From contig NZ_KB894528.1 in assembly GCF_000374465.1 (NCBI RefSeq), positions 361,127 through 425,126 on the forward strand: 64,000 nucleotides of DNA, written 5' to 3'. Shown in pieces: positions 19,168-28,731 of the stretch. Position 1 is the first letter of the stretch. Each line of letters begins with the position of its first letter. The translations under genes and the position numbers were made by a program. The notes under the pieces were generated by a model, which had not been told where the DNA came from, did not search any database, and saw nothing but the letters and a program-made list of their open reading frames with translations. The DNA is from Ahrensia kielensis DSM 5890. Its GTDB lineage: Bacteria; Pseudomonadota; Alphaproteobacteria; Rhizobiales; Rhizobiaceae.

Positions 19168-20337
19168 TTATTTTCGTCGAGACTTCGCTTTGTAATAGGC
19201 TTCAAGTACCCAGTTTGACATTGTGTCGATTGAGAATTCGCTTTTTAAATCAGTATGATCAGGCATACGCGCCATAAAATCATCAGGATTTTGAGATGCA
19301 AATCGCATTCTGGCCGTTAAAGAATCGACATCAGGCTCAATGAGCACATCTTTTGCCTTTCCAAAGATTTCAGGAATGCCGCCAACATTGGTCGCGATCA
19401 GTGGACGCTGTGCGGCCAAGGCTTCCAAAATAATATAAGGCATCGCCTCAGCACGCGAAGGCATAACTACGGTTTTAGCCAGTGAAAACGCTGTTCGAGC
19501 AGGCATTGGCGGGCGCAACGTCACATTGGTTTGCAGTTCACGTTCTTTTATGAGGGCATGAATTTCTTCGCGGTCAGGGCCTTCGCCGACCATAACAGCG
19601 CTGATGTTTTGCGCGCCTTCAGCTTTTAATCTGGAAAGCGCACGCAGCATAAGGTCTGGCCCTTTGAGCATTCGCATTTCGCCAATAAACAAAAAGTCGG
19701 CGGCATCATCGGCAAGCGTGATGGGCTCGAACTCATCTTCCGCAAGCCCGTTGTAAATAACCCGTGACGGGCATTTTGGCGTGCCAACTTTGCTGCGATA
19801 AGCGTTAGCCTCAAAGTCGGCAACAAAGCAAAGGCAGTCCGTTAGTCGTTCGAGAAACTTTTCAATAATGAAATAAATTTTGCCATTTTTACTGGCAGGG
19901 TCGAAATGAAGGCTGCCGCCATGGGGCGAATAAAGCCGTGCAGGGCGTCCGTGATCGGTGCTTATTAGCGAGCCGCTAATACGGGCGTAAACACCGCCTT
20001 TTGCGCCATGCCCATGCACAACATCAGGGCGCAGCGATTTAATCAGATTGCGAATCTTTATTGTCGAAGTGATGTCAGATGGCCCAACACTTCTGCTCAT
20101 TGCGGTGCGCGTAATTCCCAAAGAAAGATGAGGTTCAAGCTGTTCAAGCAATGCTTCATTATAGCCTGCCGGACCACTGGCATCGCATATAATACCAACC
20201 TCATGGCCAAGCTTAGCATGCGCAAGTGCAAGGTCTCGAACATGGCGCAATACACCGCCCATAGGTGCGCGCAATATATGGACGATGCGTAAGGTTTCTG
20301 GTTTATGCACTGGACTAGAAAATCCGTTCGCGGACAT
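19168..20337 (-). CDS. Glycosyltransferase family 4 protein
   Basis: Cytosolic GT-B glycosyltransferase of 389 residues. N-terminal domain begins LRIVHILRAPMGGVLRHV; the C-terminal nucleotide-sugar domain has FIGEMRMLKGPDLMLRAL and the retaining E-x7-E motif in SRAEAMPYIILEALAAQRP, followed by TNVGGIPEIF. Its start overlaps the end of the export lipoprotein gene by 23 bases. It is the only ordinary glycosyltransferase of the locus; donor and acceptor unknown. Confidence 0.92.
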   Translation of the reverse strand: MSANGFSSPVHKPETLRIVHILRAPMGGVLRHVRDLALAHAKLGHEVGIICDASGPAGYNEALLEQLEPHLSLGITRTAMSRSVGPSDITSTIKIRNLIKSLRPDVVHGHGAKGGVYARISGSLISTDHGRPARLYSPHGGSLHFDPASKNGKIYFIIEKFLERLTDCLCFVADFEANAYRSKVGTPKCPSRVIYNGLAEDEFEPITLADDAADFLFIGEMRMLKGPDLMLRALSRLKAEGAQNISAVMVGEGPDREEIHALIKERELQTNVTLRPPMPARTAFSLAKTVVMPSRAEAMPYIILEALAAQRPLIATNVGGIPEIFGKAKDVLIEPDVDSLTARMRFASQNPDDFMARMPDHTDLKSEFSIDTMSNWVLEAYYKAKSRRK

Positions 20338-20887
20338 AAACAGTATCGCCTGGCATAACGGGATCAGAAATGAGAACCCGTCCGGTCATTACTTTACCAT
20401 TGATTTGGCGTGTAATATCCGCGTTGCTCTGATTGGCACGTGAAGAAAAGCCACCTGCGCCAGCAACGGCCATTTGCACTGTCATGCCCGGCCGATAAGA
20501 ATATTGGCCCGAAGCGCCAACTTCACCCATTACAAAGATTGTACGGTATGCGGCAACTTCCGCAGAAACGTCAGGATCGCGTAAGTAACCATTGCGCAAA
20601 GATGCTGCGATTGCGCCTTCGATTTGTTGGACAGTGCGTCCGCGTGCTGCGATTGCGCCAACCAGCGGGAATGATATGTAGCCTGATTTGTCGACATTAT
20701 ATGTATTGGTCAAATCGTCTTGACCAAACACGGTAACCCGAATCTGATCTCCGGCATCCAACATATAGGGTTGATTGATGATATCGTGAAATGCGGGCGG
20801 TGCAGGGCGGTAACCTGTGCAAGCACTTAAACTCGCCAAAGCAATGCTTAGTGCGATCATTCGTGTGGTTGTTTTCATACTCATCAT
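20315..20887 (-). CDS. Polysaccharide export outer-membrane lipoprotein (Wza/ExoF-like, short)
   Basis: A 190-residue lipoprotein with lipobox LSAC at about 20-23. The Poly_export domain begins YMLDAGDQIRVTVFGQDDLTNTYNVDKSGYISFPLVG, followed by one SLBB-like repeat (FVMGEVGASGQYSYRPGMTVQMAV) . It is half the length of E. coli Wza and lacks the C-terminal transmembrane helix region, as is common for rhizobial export proteins. Last six codons overlap the GT4 gene. Confidence 0.9.
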   Translation of the reverse strand: MMSMKTTTRMIALSIALASLSACTGYRPAPPAFHDIINQPYMLDAGDQIRVTVFGQDDLTNTYNVDKSGYISFPLVGAIAARGRTVQQIEGAIAASLRNGYLRDPDVSAEVAAYRTIFVMGEVGASGQYSYRPGMTVQMAVAGAGGFSSRANQSNADITRQINGKVMTGRVLISDPVMPGDTVYVRERIF

Positions 20888-21149
20888 AACGCGTTCCGGT
20901 CAGAATCTGCGCACGTTGCGCAATAAAACTCAGCTCCTTTATCGCGCTGTTAAGGTTAATGGCTGGTAAAAAACTGGTCAAAGAGCGGTCAATTCCTTGG
21001 CGTAGCCGCCATCATCGCCCAAAACTTAACACTTCAGTTATCTTTGCGAACAAAGCTTTAAGGGCAAGTTTACTCTATGGTTACCATGTTGCTTTAGAGG
21101 TGGGTGGGTAAGTGTTTAGTCGTTAGTATTTTGAGTTGGAGTTATGAGT
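20888..21149. promoter_or_regulatory. Divergent control region of the polysaccharide locus
   Basis: Noncoding stretch of 262 bases between the export lipoprotein gene (minus) and the ExoP-like gene (plus). It must hold both promoters. Short repeats visible include TGCGCA-CGT-TGCGCA at about 20908 and a five-base hairpin CTTTG-CGAA-CAAAG near 21043. No operator could be assigned. Confidence 0.4.
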
Positions 21150-23279
21150 ATGTCGGATCAAGTCCAGTCACGCGACGCCGATATTGATATGGGACGTTTG
21201 TTCGGTGCTATTTGGCGCGATAAATTCCGTATTATTATCATCGCCCTCATACTCACAGCCGTTGTTTTTGGGTTGCTGAGTATGGTTTCTCCAAAATATA
21301 AAGCGGACACGCGCGTATTACTGGATTTAAATGAATCTGTTTACACCCGCCCATCGGCAGAGAACCAACCAGCTGATCAGCCTATAATTGATGCTGAAGG
21401 TGTTGCCAGCCAGATCGAAATTATTCGCTCATCCGATTTGTTGCTCAAAGTTGCTGAAGAGTTGAAACTTGGAGACAGGGGCGAGTTTGACTCAACACGA
21501 AATATTTCCGCCCTTAAAGAAGGCCTTATCACATTTGGTTTGGCCGCTGATCCGCGTGAATTGCCAGCAGAGCAACGCGTTCTAAAAGCGATGCGTGATC
21601 GTTTGGAAGTTTATTCTGCTGAACCTGCTCGCGTCGTCGTCATTGAGTTTGAATCCTCAGACCCTGAGCTTGCCAAGGCCGTCCCGAACGCTATTGCAAA
21701 AGCCTATGTGTCACTGGAGAGCCAATCTCAGCGTGATACGAGCGGGCAGGCGGCTGACTTTTTAGCCTCTGAAATCGCACAGCTACAGCGCAGCCTATTT
21801 GAAGCGGAAACGCGGGTGGAAGACTTCCGTGCTTCAAATGATCTCTTTCAAAGTGAAAATGACAGTACACTTGCGACCCAGCAACTTGGCGAATTAGCAT
21901 CAGAGCTATCGCGGGTTCGCGCCGAACGTTCAAGTGTTGAAGCGCGTGTTCTGTCTGTTGAACGGGCTCTAGAAAGCGGCGCTGCTCTTGATACATTGCC
22001 GGATGTGATCTCTTCACCGCTCATTGAACGTTTGAGCGAGCAGCAGGTTCGTTTGAACGCACAAATTGCAGATTTATCAACGACGCTGCTGCCGGAGCAT
22101 CCGCGCATCAAAGCATTGCGATCTCAAATTAACGACCTCAACGAGCAGGTGCGTGAACAAGCTGAACGTGTGCTGCAAGGATTGCGCAACGAGGCTTCTA
22201 TCAACCGCGAGCGGGAACAAGATCTCATAAGCGCATTGAACGAGCAAAAAGCTGCCACATCGCAGGTAAGCGGACAGGAAGTCGAGCTTAGAGCGCTAGA
22301 GCGTGAAGCTGCTTCACAGCGCGCATTGCTTGAAAGTTATTCCTTGCGATTCCGTGAGGCAAAATCGCGCGGCGAGCGCGAAGATGTGCCAGCCAAAGCA
22401 CGTATTATTTCTCCGGCTTTAACGCCGATTGAAGCTGCGTTTCCAAAAATGGTTCCACTCTTGGGCGCAACATTTGTTGGCTCGCTCATCATTATGGTTC
22501 TTGTGACATTAATGAGCGAGTTGTTTTCTGGTCGCGCTTTGGTGCCTGTTGCTGCGGCCCGTGAGAGAACTGATGAAGATAATGTTGTTGCGATGCCAGT
22601 TGCCAATAATGTGCCCAAAAGCACAGCAGCCGTTTATCAAAAACGCGAGGAACATGTTCCTGAACCAGAATATATAGCGAATGATAATTTCTCGGTTGCT
22701 TCGCTTGCCAATCAACTCATCGAAAAGGGTGCCGGCCGTGCCATTATTGTATCGCCAGAAGGTGATGCAGGTAGCATGTGCTCTGTAAGCCTTGTTCGGC
22801 ATTTGGCAGATGAAGGGTTGCGAGTTGTTCTCGTTGATCTAACGGGCACAGCTGCATCTTCGCAGCATATGCTGGCTGACTTTACATTGCCCGGTATTAC
22901 CGAGCTTCTAGCGTCGCAGGCGCCTTACTCAGATGTAATTCACTGCGATGCGGCAACACGGGCCCATATTATCCCGACTGGCAATGCAGATGCTGTTTTG
23001 GCAATGCGTGCGATTGATCGCTTGCCCATGATTATGGATGCGCTGAGCTCTGCTTACGATCTTGTTGTGGTTGATTGCGGACCAACGGATGCTAGTGGTC
23101 TCAAAAGACTGACAACACCAGATAGCGAAATTGTCATATCGATGGTGGAGCCAGATTCAAATCAGGTTGTTGCAGCTGCAGAAGATCTGGTTGCTGGCGG
23201 CTATGAGGATGTGTTGATTGTCACGTCAGGCAATGTTGATGCGCCGTTGCCTCCGACATCAAATCGATATCACGCATAA
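21150..23279 (+). CDS. ExoP-like polysaccharide co-polymerase with degenerate BY-kinase domain
   Basis: A 709-residue inner-membrane protein. The ATG at 21150 is preferred over 21144 because GGAG is eight bases upstream of it. Order: Wzz domain with first membrane helix at about 28-50; long coiled-coil (about 190-385); GNVR-like segment and second membrane helix near 435-460; cytoplasmic P-loop-like domain from about 520. In that domain the Walker A position reads SPEGDAGSMCS, lacking the GK[S/T]; Walker A' VVLVDLTG and Walker B LVVVDCG remain. The C-terminus has no tyrosine cluster (ends TSNRYHA). It should control chain length without autokinase activity (inference). Confidence 0.88.
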   Translation: MSDQVQSRDADIDMGRLFGAIWRDKFRIIIIALILTAVVFGLLSMVSPKYKADTRVLLDLNESVYTRPSAENQPADQPIIDAEGVASQIEIIRSSDLLLKVAEELKLGDRGEFDSTRNISALKEGLITFGLAADPRELPAEQRVLKAMRDRLEVYSAEPARVVVIEFESSDPELAKAVPNAIAKAYVSLESQSQRDTSGQAADFLASEIAQLQRSLFEAETRVEDFRASNDLFQSENDSTLATQQLGELASELSRVRAERSSVEARVLSVERALESGAALDTLPDVISSPLIERLSEQQVRLNAQIADLSTTLLPEHPRIKALRSQINDLNEQVREQAERVLQGLRNEASINREREQDLISALNEQKAATSQVSGQEVELRALEREAASQRALLESYSLRFREAKSRGEREDVPAKARIISPALTPIEAAFPKMVPLLGATFVGSLIIMVLVTLMSELFSGRALVPVAAARERTDEDNVVAMPVANNVPKSTAAVYQKREEHVPEPEYIANDNFSVASLANQLIEKGAGRAIIVSPEGDAGSMCSVSLVRHLADEGLRVVLVDLTGTAASSQHMLADFTLPGITELLASQAPYSDVIHCDAATRAHIIPTGNADAVLAMRAIDRLPMIMDALSSAYDLVVVDCGPTDASGLKRLTTPDSEIVISMVEPDSNQVVAAAEDLVAGGYEDVLIVTSGNVDAPLPPTSNRYHA

Positions 23280-23293
23280 TCTAAATGATTGAG

Positions 23294-23323
23294 TTAGGTG
23301 CTGAACAAGCGTTCAGCGCCTAA
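23294..23323. terminator. Terminator-like hairpin between convergent ExoP-like and GNAT genes
   Basis: Thirteen-base arms TTAGGTGCTGAAC / GTTCAGCGCCTAA (one mismatched or wobble pair) around AAGC. It overlaps the last codons of the GNAT gene; no strong T-tract on the plus side. Confidence 0.6.
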
Positions 23324-24491
23324 ACAAATTTCCAACATGTTTGCGGGCAGTCTTCACTTTTGCCCATATGAATGTGTTGGTCTTAACGGCTTTTACAATG
23401 CGGCCGCGAAGAATACGCAGCGTGGTTTTAAGCTTACCTTGTGCGCTAATTGGAATGTGGGTTTCGCGGTGCCATGTTTCGATTTCACACCAGCGGCGTT
23501 TATAAAACTCATCACCAACGCCAAAGTCATAAATATCATAGCCTCTTGCACATGCTGTTTCGATTGAATTGAAAAACAACAAATCGCCTGGACCGCAATC
23601 TGCGAACTTTTCTGCAAAAGTGCCAAACTCAACGGTTTGACGTCCTTTATGGTGTGTGCATCCAATGATAGCCGCAGGTTCATCATCACAATAAACGGCC
23701 TGTAATGTGTGTGTCGGTTTATCGAGCGCACAGCTGTCTTTAAACATTTTACCAAACATATTGCGAACGGATTGATCGGCAAAAACGTCACAAAGACCAA
23801 GCTCTTTGAACCGTGCCGTTTTCATTTCATAGAACGCATCGAGTACAGCTTCGATATCATCGCAAGGTACTTGTTCAACATAGCGCACAGTACCAATCAT
23901 CTCTAACTTGCGCATATGGCTGCGTTGCCGCTTGCGCTTGCGCTTGCCGTGATGACGCTCTTGAACGCCTTCAAATCCGCCCTCAAGGCTTAGCGATAAC
24001 GCTACATTCGGGCTGGCTTGACTGCTTTCGAAAACAAATGGGTTCTTGATGTCATCCCATTGCTCATGTTGACGTTCAAGAAAGAGAGCATCCGCCGCAC
24101 AATTGAGATTTCGCAATTCTTTCGATATTTCTGAAATCGTAATGCTTGATAGAGCGAGAATATCGTCGCGCTTTCCGACGGGAAAATTACCGTTCGCATG
24201 AGAATCGCCGCAATAGATTGCCGTCTTCTTAGCCTGCAACTCCAATGGTAATAAAACATCGCCATGGCCATGCTTGTTGAAAATGAGAAAGAGTGGTTTG
24301 GCTGTTTCGTTAGAAAGCCACGCGGACAGGAATATTTTTGTTTGGTAACCGGTTGTCACGACATCATCAGATAATTGGTCGACATAAGACAGCGCTTCTT
24401 GTCTATCCGTGATCGCACGAACTGAGAAGGCTGCGCGTGTTCGGGTCTCCCGATCACTTGTGGCCATAGTATTTTCTACTGTGTGTGACAT
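23313..24491 (-). CDS. GNAT / FemAB-like (Acetyltransf_6, CelD-type) protein
   Basis: A 392-residue cytosolic protein resembling BioF2/CelD-type acyltransferases found in exopolysaccharide loci. The C-terminal GNAT-like fold includes AVYCDDEPAAIIGCTHHKGRQTVEFGTF and PGDLLFFNSIETACARGYDIYDFGVGDEFYKRRW, a signature of this group. A basic stretch HHGKRKRKRQRSHMRKLE lies near the middle. ATG at 24491 (AGGA seven bases upstream) is preferred over the TTG at 24533. It probably acylates a sugar precursor or lipid carrier; substrate unknown. Confidence 0.82.
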   Translation of the reverse strand: MSHTVENTMATSDRETRTRAAFSVRAITDRQEALSYVDQLSDDVVTTGYQTKIFLSAWLSNETAKPLFLIFNKHGHGDVLLPLELQAKKTAIYCGDSHANGNFPVGKRDDILALSSITISEISKELRNLNCAADALFLERQHEQWDDIKNPFVFESSQASPNVALSLSLEGGFEGVQERHHGKRKRKRQRSHMRKLEMIGTVRYVEQVPCDDIEAVLDAFYEMKTARFKELGLCDVFADQSVRNMFGKMFKDSCALDKPTHTLQAVYCDDEPAAIIGCTHHKGRQTVEFGTFAEKFADCGPGDLLFFNSIETACARGYDIYDFGVGDEFYKRRWCEIETWHRETHIPISAQGKLKTTLRILRGRIVKAVKTNTFIWAKVKTARKHVGNLFRR

Positions 24492-24630
24492 ATCCAATCC
24501 TGTTTGCGTAAGGATTGCATGTGCAAGTTTCAAATGTTTTAGCGTTTTAAGTTTGCTGCTTGATTTAGCGCGTTTCCACCGTAATCTTTCAAAATATGGT
24601 TTTTGAAACGTTACTGGGTTTATTCAAATT

Positions 24631-24861
24631 CTATTGGTTGTTTCTCTCAATTTCTTTTTTGCTGGGTTTCAGCATCCAAGAAATGACAAACATCGCAGGG
24701 ACCACCCATAAAAGACCAGAAAGGCCGAAAAACGCTAAATGGATATACCATTCGCTATCGGCCAGTCGGTATGTGGCCACAGTGGTGGCAACCAATGCGT
24801 AAACAATCACCATTGTTACGAGCAGAAGCATCCCGATAAAAGATTTTAGGCGTGTCGGCAT
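24631..24861 (-). CDS. DUF2842 family small membrane protein
   Basis: A 76-residue protein with two transmembrane helices (about 8-28 and 40-65), matching the size and pattern of DUF2842, an alphaproteobacterial family. The tail LKPSKKEIERNNQ is basic and polar, probably cytoplasmic. It is divergent from ctaA, an arrangement that suggests but does not prove a link with haem A or oxidase assembly. Confidence 0.75.
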   Translation of the reverse strand: MPTRLKSFIGMLLLVTMVIVYALVATTVATYRLADSEWYIHLAFFGLSGLLWVVPAMFVISWMLKPSKKEIERNNQ

Positions 24862-24962
24862 TAATTCGTCCCAATTGGTAATATTCGTTTCCTGACCTTT
24901 GCCATCAAACCGAGGCGTTTGGCAACAAATGTCCGCGACAAACCGACACTTGTATGAAGGTA

Positions 24963-24980
24963 GCTATTTTGCGAAATAGC
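24963..24980 (+). repeat. Short perfect hairpin before ctaA
   Basis: Seven-base arms GCTATTT / AAATAGC with a TGCG loop, 30 bases before the favoured ctaA start. Could be an operator or a leader hairpin. Confidence 0.5.
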
Positions 24981-25009
24981 GCGTTACATAATGAATGGAA
25001 ATTACACTC

Positions 25010-26101
25010 ATGTCACAGCCAGAACAAAATAGCCTTCAGCGCGAATTGAAGAACCGAAAAATGGTGCGCCAGTGGCTTTATTTCACAGCGTTGATGTTGC
25101 TGTGTCTGGTTATTGTTGGCGGTGCGACGCGCCTGACCGATTCTGGCCTTTCAATCACAGAGTGGAAACCAATTCACGGCGTTGTGCCGCCATTGACCGA
25201 TGCTGCTTGGGAAGAGGAGCTGCAAAAATATCGCCAGATTCCTGAATATCAGCTGGTCAATAAAGGCATGTCGATGGATGAGTTCAAATTCATCTTTTGG
25301 TGGGAGTGGGCACACCGCTTTTTAGCGCGCAGCTTGGGCCTCGTCTTTGCATTGCCCATGGCATTCTTCTGGGTAACAGGCAGATTAGACAACCGTATCA
25401 AAAAGCCGCTTGTGGGCTTGCTTGCCTTGGGTGGTTTGCAAGGCTTTATCGGCTGGTGGATGGTGTCGTCAGGTTTGAGCGAGCGGGTTGATGTGAGCCA
25501 TTATCGTTTGGCAACGCATCTTTGCATGGCCGCATTGATACTCGCGCTTATAATGTGGGTCGCACGCGGCATCGCTCCGCATCGCAATGATCTAAAGCCA
25601 ACCGCCAATTCATCATTTGTGGCTGGTGTTTTAGCCATATTGATCTTCTTGCAAATCTATCTCGGCGCGCTTGTTGCCGGCATGGATGCAGGACTTGTCT
25701 TTAATGAATGGCCAATGATGGGGAATGGTTTTTTCCCATCGGTAATGTGGGAAGCATCGCTGGGTTGGCATAATCTGGTCGAAAATCCGGCAATTGTGCA
25801 GTTCGTTCATCGCACGGGTGCCTATGTCGTTTTGGCCGCCGTTTTGCTGCATACCATCATTTGTTGGCGCTGGGCCGCTGGTTCAACACATACATGGCGC
25901 GCGACAATGCTTCTTGTCTTGGTGATAGGTCAGGCGATTGTTGGTATTGCAACGCTGCTAACGGAGGTTCAGCTGGATTGGGCACTCGTGCACCAAGGCT
26001 TGGCGTTTATAGTTCTAGCATTTGCGGTTGCGCATTGGCGCGGGCTTGTTGGGCCGCTACCGCTAAAAGATGGCCGTGCACACACGCACGGCCTCACTTA
26101 A
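25010..26101 (+). CDS. ctaA: Heme A synthase (COX15/CtaA)
   Basis: Oxidises the C8 methyl of haem O to give haem A for aa3-type cytochrome oxidase. The 363-residue protein has eight hydrophobic helices with paired haem-ligand histidines in WEWAHRF, HYRLATHL, QFVHRTGAY and VHQGLAF. N-terminal signature GGATRLTDSGLSITEWKPI is diagnostic of the alphaproteobacterial/mitochondrial type. ATG at 25010 has GGAA nine bases upstream; the ATG at 24995 is an alternative. Convergent with argC. Confidence 0.96.
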   Translation: MSQPEQNSLQRELKNRKMVRQWLYFTALMLLCLVIVGGATRLTDSGLSITEWKPIHGVVPPLTDAAWEEELQKYRQIPEYQLVNKGMSMDEFKFIFWWEWAHRFLARSLGLVFALPMAFFWVTGRLDNRIKKPLVGLLALGGLQGFIGWWMVSSGLSERVDVSHYRLATHLCMAALILALIMWVARGIAPHRNDLKPTANSSFVAGVLAILIFLQIYLGALVAGMDAGLVFNEWPMMGNGFFPSVMWEASLGWHNLVENPAIVQFVHRTGAYVVLAAVLLHTIICWRWAAGSTHTWRATMLLVLVIGQAIVGIATLLTEVQLDWALVHQGLAFIVLAFAVAHWRGLVGPLPLKDGRAHTHGLT

Positions 26102-26102
26102 A

Positions 26103-27029
26103 TTAGGCTTGAAGCATCAGGTTGAGGTTTTGAACAGCTGCGCCTGATGCGCCTTTGCCCAAATTGTCCAAGGAAGCAATAAGGTTGATTTGCTTGCCGT
26201 CTTCACGCGCGCAAACATAAAGCTTCATGCGGTCGGTTCCCGCCATTTCAGTTGGATCAATTCGCGCCAAACCGTCAGTTACATCGTTAGGTACAATCTC
26301 AACGATGTCTTGGCCTGCATAATGAGCAGCAAGAGCCTGATGAATAGTTTCGCGGGAGGCACCATTCATCGCATCTGTATGCAGCGGAATATTGACCAAC
26401 ATGCCTTGAGCAAATCGGCCAACATTTGGCGTGAAAATTGGATCAAGCGTAAGCCCGCTACGCACTTTGATTTCAGGCACATGCTTGTGCTTCAAACTAA
26501 GCGCATAGGCAAAATAAGGGGCCTCTATCGCGTCATCACGCTTAGCATCTTCCATCTGCGCAATCATCTGCTTGCCGCCGCCTGAATAGCCAGAAACCGC
26601 ATTTATCGTCACCGGATAAGTGCTGGGTAATAGACCCGCTAAGGTGAGGGGACGCAGCAGGGCAATCGCGCCTGTTGAATAACAGCCCGGGTTAGTAACA
26701 TTTTGCGCGTGGATGATTTTTTCGCGCTGGCCCGGCTCGCTTTCTGCAAAACCATAGACCCAGCCATCTGCAATACGGTGCGCAGTTGACGCATCAATAA
26801 ACCGTGTGCCTGAACCTTCAGCCAGTGCAACAGCTTCGCGCGCAGCATCATCGGGTAAACATAGAATCGCAATATCAGCATCGCGCAGCATTGTTGTTCG
26901 CTTTTCATTGTCGCGCCGATCTTCCATCGCAAGCGACAAAAGATTGATGTCATCGCGTGCAGCAAGCCGTTCTGCAATTTGCAAGCCTGTGGTTCCGTGC
27001 TCGCCGTCAATAAAAACTGATTTAGTCAT
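26103..27029 (-). CDS. argC: N-acetyl-gamma-glutamyl-phosphate reductase, type 2
   Basis: NADPH-dependent third step of arginine synthesis. The 308-residue length marks the short (type 2) form. VFIDGEHGTTGLQI at the N-terminus is the NADP-binding region and Cys116 in TNPGCYSTGAI is the catalytic thiol; SGYSGGGKQMI follows. It lies downstream of rplM-rpsI and agmatinase on the minus strand, as in related genomes where argC follows rpsI. Confidence 0.95.
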   Translation of the reverse strand: MTKSVFIDGEHGTTGLQIAERLAARDDINLLSLAMEDRRDNEKRTTMLRDADIAILCLPDDAAREAVALAEGSGTRFIDASTAHRIADGWVYGFAESEPGQREKIIHAQNVTNPGCYSTGAIALLRPLTLAGLLPSTYPVTINAVSGYSGGGKQMIAQMEDAKRDDAIEAPYFAYALSLKHKHVPEIKVRSGLTLDPIFTPNVGRFAQGMLVNIPLHTDAMNGASRETIHQALAAHYAGQDIVEIVPNDVTDGLARIDPTEMAGTDRMKLYVCAREDGKQINLIASLDNLGKGASGAAVQNLNLMLQA

Positions 27030-27080
27030 TTTGATTCTAATTCCAAAAACTTAGCCGCATTTGCGGAATCAATGTGTGAA

Positions 27081-28028
27081 CTACTTCTTCTTCTGTTCAG
27101 CAAGCAGGCCCAAATAATACATAGCAACAGAAGCGCCCGCGATTGCCGTGATATCGGCGTGATCATAGGCTGGGGCAACTTCTACAATATCTGCGCCAAC
27201 AATATTGAGTGAGCCAAGGTCGCGCAATACGCCAAGCATTTTCGCCGTAGATGGACCACCTGCCACAGGGGTGCCAGTGCCAGGTGCGTAGGCAGGATCA
27301 AGGCAATCAATGTCAAAAGTGATATAGCACGGCATGTCGCCAACGCGCTCTTTGATTGCTTTTACAATCTCGGCGATACGCATCTCTTCAACATCATAGC
27401 CATACAGCATTTTAATGCCGCAATCTTCTGGCGCATGAGTGCGGATGCCGATCTGAATAGAATGCTCAGGGTCAATCGTTCCGTCGCGCACAGCGCGTCC
27501 GACAAATGAACCATGGTCAATGCGCTTGCCATCATCAAACCAAGTGTCCTGATGGGCATCAAACTGAATAAGAGCCATTTTCCCATATTTGGCAAAATGC
27601 GCTTTTAAAGTCGGCCAAGTAACATAGTGGTCACCACCGATTGTGATGAGTTTGGCACCAGATTCAACAACTTTTGCCGCTTCTTTTTCAATGCGTTTTG
27701 GCGTCTGGCTGTGATTGCCATAATCTAAAAGAACATCGCCGCGATCAACGACAGCCAGATTTTCAAACAAATCTGCATCAAACGGATATTGCGGATCATT
27801 ATCAAAAATTGCTGAAGCACGCCGTACTGCTTGCGGACCAAAACGCGCGCCAGGGCGGTTTGATACAGCAGCATCAAAAGGCACGCCCATTACAGCGACA
27901 TCAACACCGCTGAGTGATTTAGAATATTTGCGGCGCATGAATGACAACGCACCTGCATGCGTAGGGTCTTCTGCTGCTGCATTGAGATTGCGTGCTGTAA
28001 AAGCGTTGTCGATTTTGGTCGATGGCAT
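27081..28028 (-). CDS. speB: Agmatinase / ureohydrolase
   Basis: Hydrolyses agmatine to putrescine and urea; related guanidino substrates are possible. The binuclear Mn2+ ligands are visible in GGDHYVTW, DAHQDTW and DIDCLDPAYAPGTGTP. ATG at 28028 has AGGA eight bases upstream, giving 315 residues; a further upstream start at 28064 lacks such a site. It ends 51 bases before argC, so the two may be cotranscribed. Confidence 0.92.
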   Translation of the reverse strand: MPSTKIDNAFTARNLNAAAEDPTHAGALSFMRRKYSKSLSGVDVAVMGVPFDAAVSNRPGARFGPQAVRRASAIFDNDPQYPFDADLFENLAVVDRGDVLLDYGNHSQTPKRIEKEAAKVVESGAKLITIGGDHYVTWPTLKAHFAKYGKMALIQFDAHQDTWFDDGKRIDHGSFVGRAVRDGTIDPEHSIQIGIRTHAPEDCGIKMLYGYDVEEMRIAEIVKAIKERVGDMPCYITFDIDCLDPAYAPGTGTPVAGGPSTAKMLGVLRDLGSLNIVGADIVEVAPAYDHADITAIAGASVAMYYLGLLAEQKKK

Positions 28029-28111
28029 GGGATTATTCCTATTGATGCCAGCGATATAAGACAAAGCGCAGCGCTATTCCAATTAAATTCGAAGTTTATA
28101 AGGGAAGATAT

Positions 28112-28139
28112 AAAAAAAGCGGGGCTGAAAAGCCCCGCT
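28112..28139 (-). terminator. Intrinsic terminator of the rplM-rpsI operon
   Basis: Nine-base perfect arms AGCGGGGCT / AGCCCCGCT with a four-base loop, followed on the minus strand by seven T. Lies about 30 bases after the rpsI stop. Confidence 0.92.
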
Positions 28140-28171
28140 CAATGCAGCTGACAATAAATGCCAGTTTATTT

Positions 28172-28726
28172 TTATCGTTTTGAGAACTGGAAAGAACGAC
28201 GGGCTTTTGCGCGACCGTATTTCTTACGTTCAACTGTACGGCTGTCGCGTGTTAGGAAGCCGTCTGGCTTCAGAACGCCGCGCAATGATGGTTCCATATA
28301 TGTCAAAGCTTTTGAAATGCCGTGACGAACAGCACCAGCTTGACCAGAAAGACCACCACCAGCAACACTGATTACGATGTCGTATTGTGTTTCGCGGTTC
28401 GCTGCGATGAGCGGCTGCTTAATAACCATCTGCAAAACAGGACGGGCAAAGTATTCAGTAAAGTCGCGTGACTTAACTGCTTTGACCTTCTCTTTGCGGG
28501 CTTTAGAGCGAACATCGCGCTTTTTAGGCTCACCAACGATTGTGATTTTACCAGAACCTGGCTTCAACCATACACGTGCGACAGCGTCTTTACGCTTGCC
28601 AGTTGCATAGGCACGGCCATATTCATCAACTTTTTTCTCGTAAACCGGTGCAGCTTCAACAGCAGCTTCGGCAGAGATAGCGCCAGTTGCTGCGCCCAGT
28701 TCTTCAAGTGAATTAATTTCAGCCAT
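28172..28726 (-). CDS. rpsI: 30S ribosomal protein S9 (uS9)
   Basis: Small-subunit protein whose C-terminal tail contacts P-site tRNA; the tail here ends [17 protein letters not shown] as expected. At 184 residues it is longer than the E. coli protein by an acidic/Ala-rich N-terminal extension of about 50 residues, common in alphaproteobacteria. The ATG at 28726 is chosen over an in-frame TTG that overlaps the rplM stop. Confidence 0.97.
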   Translation of the reverse strand: MAEINSLEELGAATGAISAEAAVEAAPVYEKKVDEYGRAYATGKRKDAVARVWLKPGSGKITIVGEPKKRDVRSKARKEKVKAVKSRDFTEYFARPVLQMVIKQPLIAANRETQYDIVISVAGGGLSGQAGAVRHGISKALTYMEPSLRGVLKPDGFLTRDSRTVERKKYGRAKARRSFQFSKR

Positions 28727-28731
28727 TTGGA

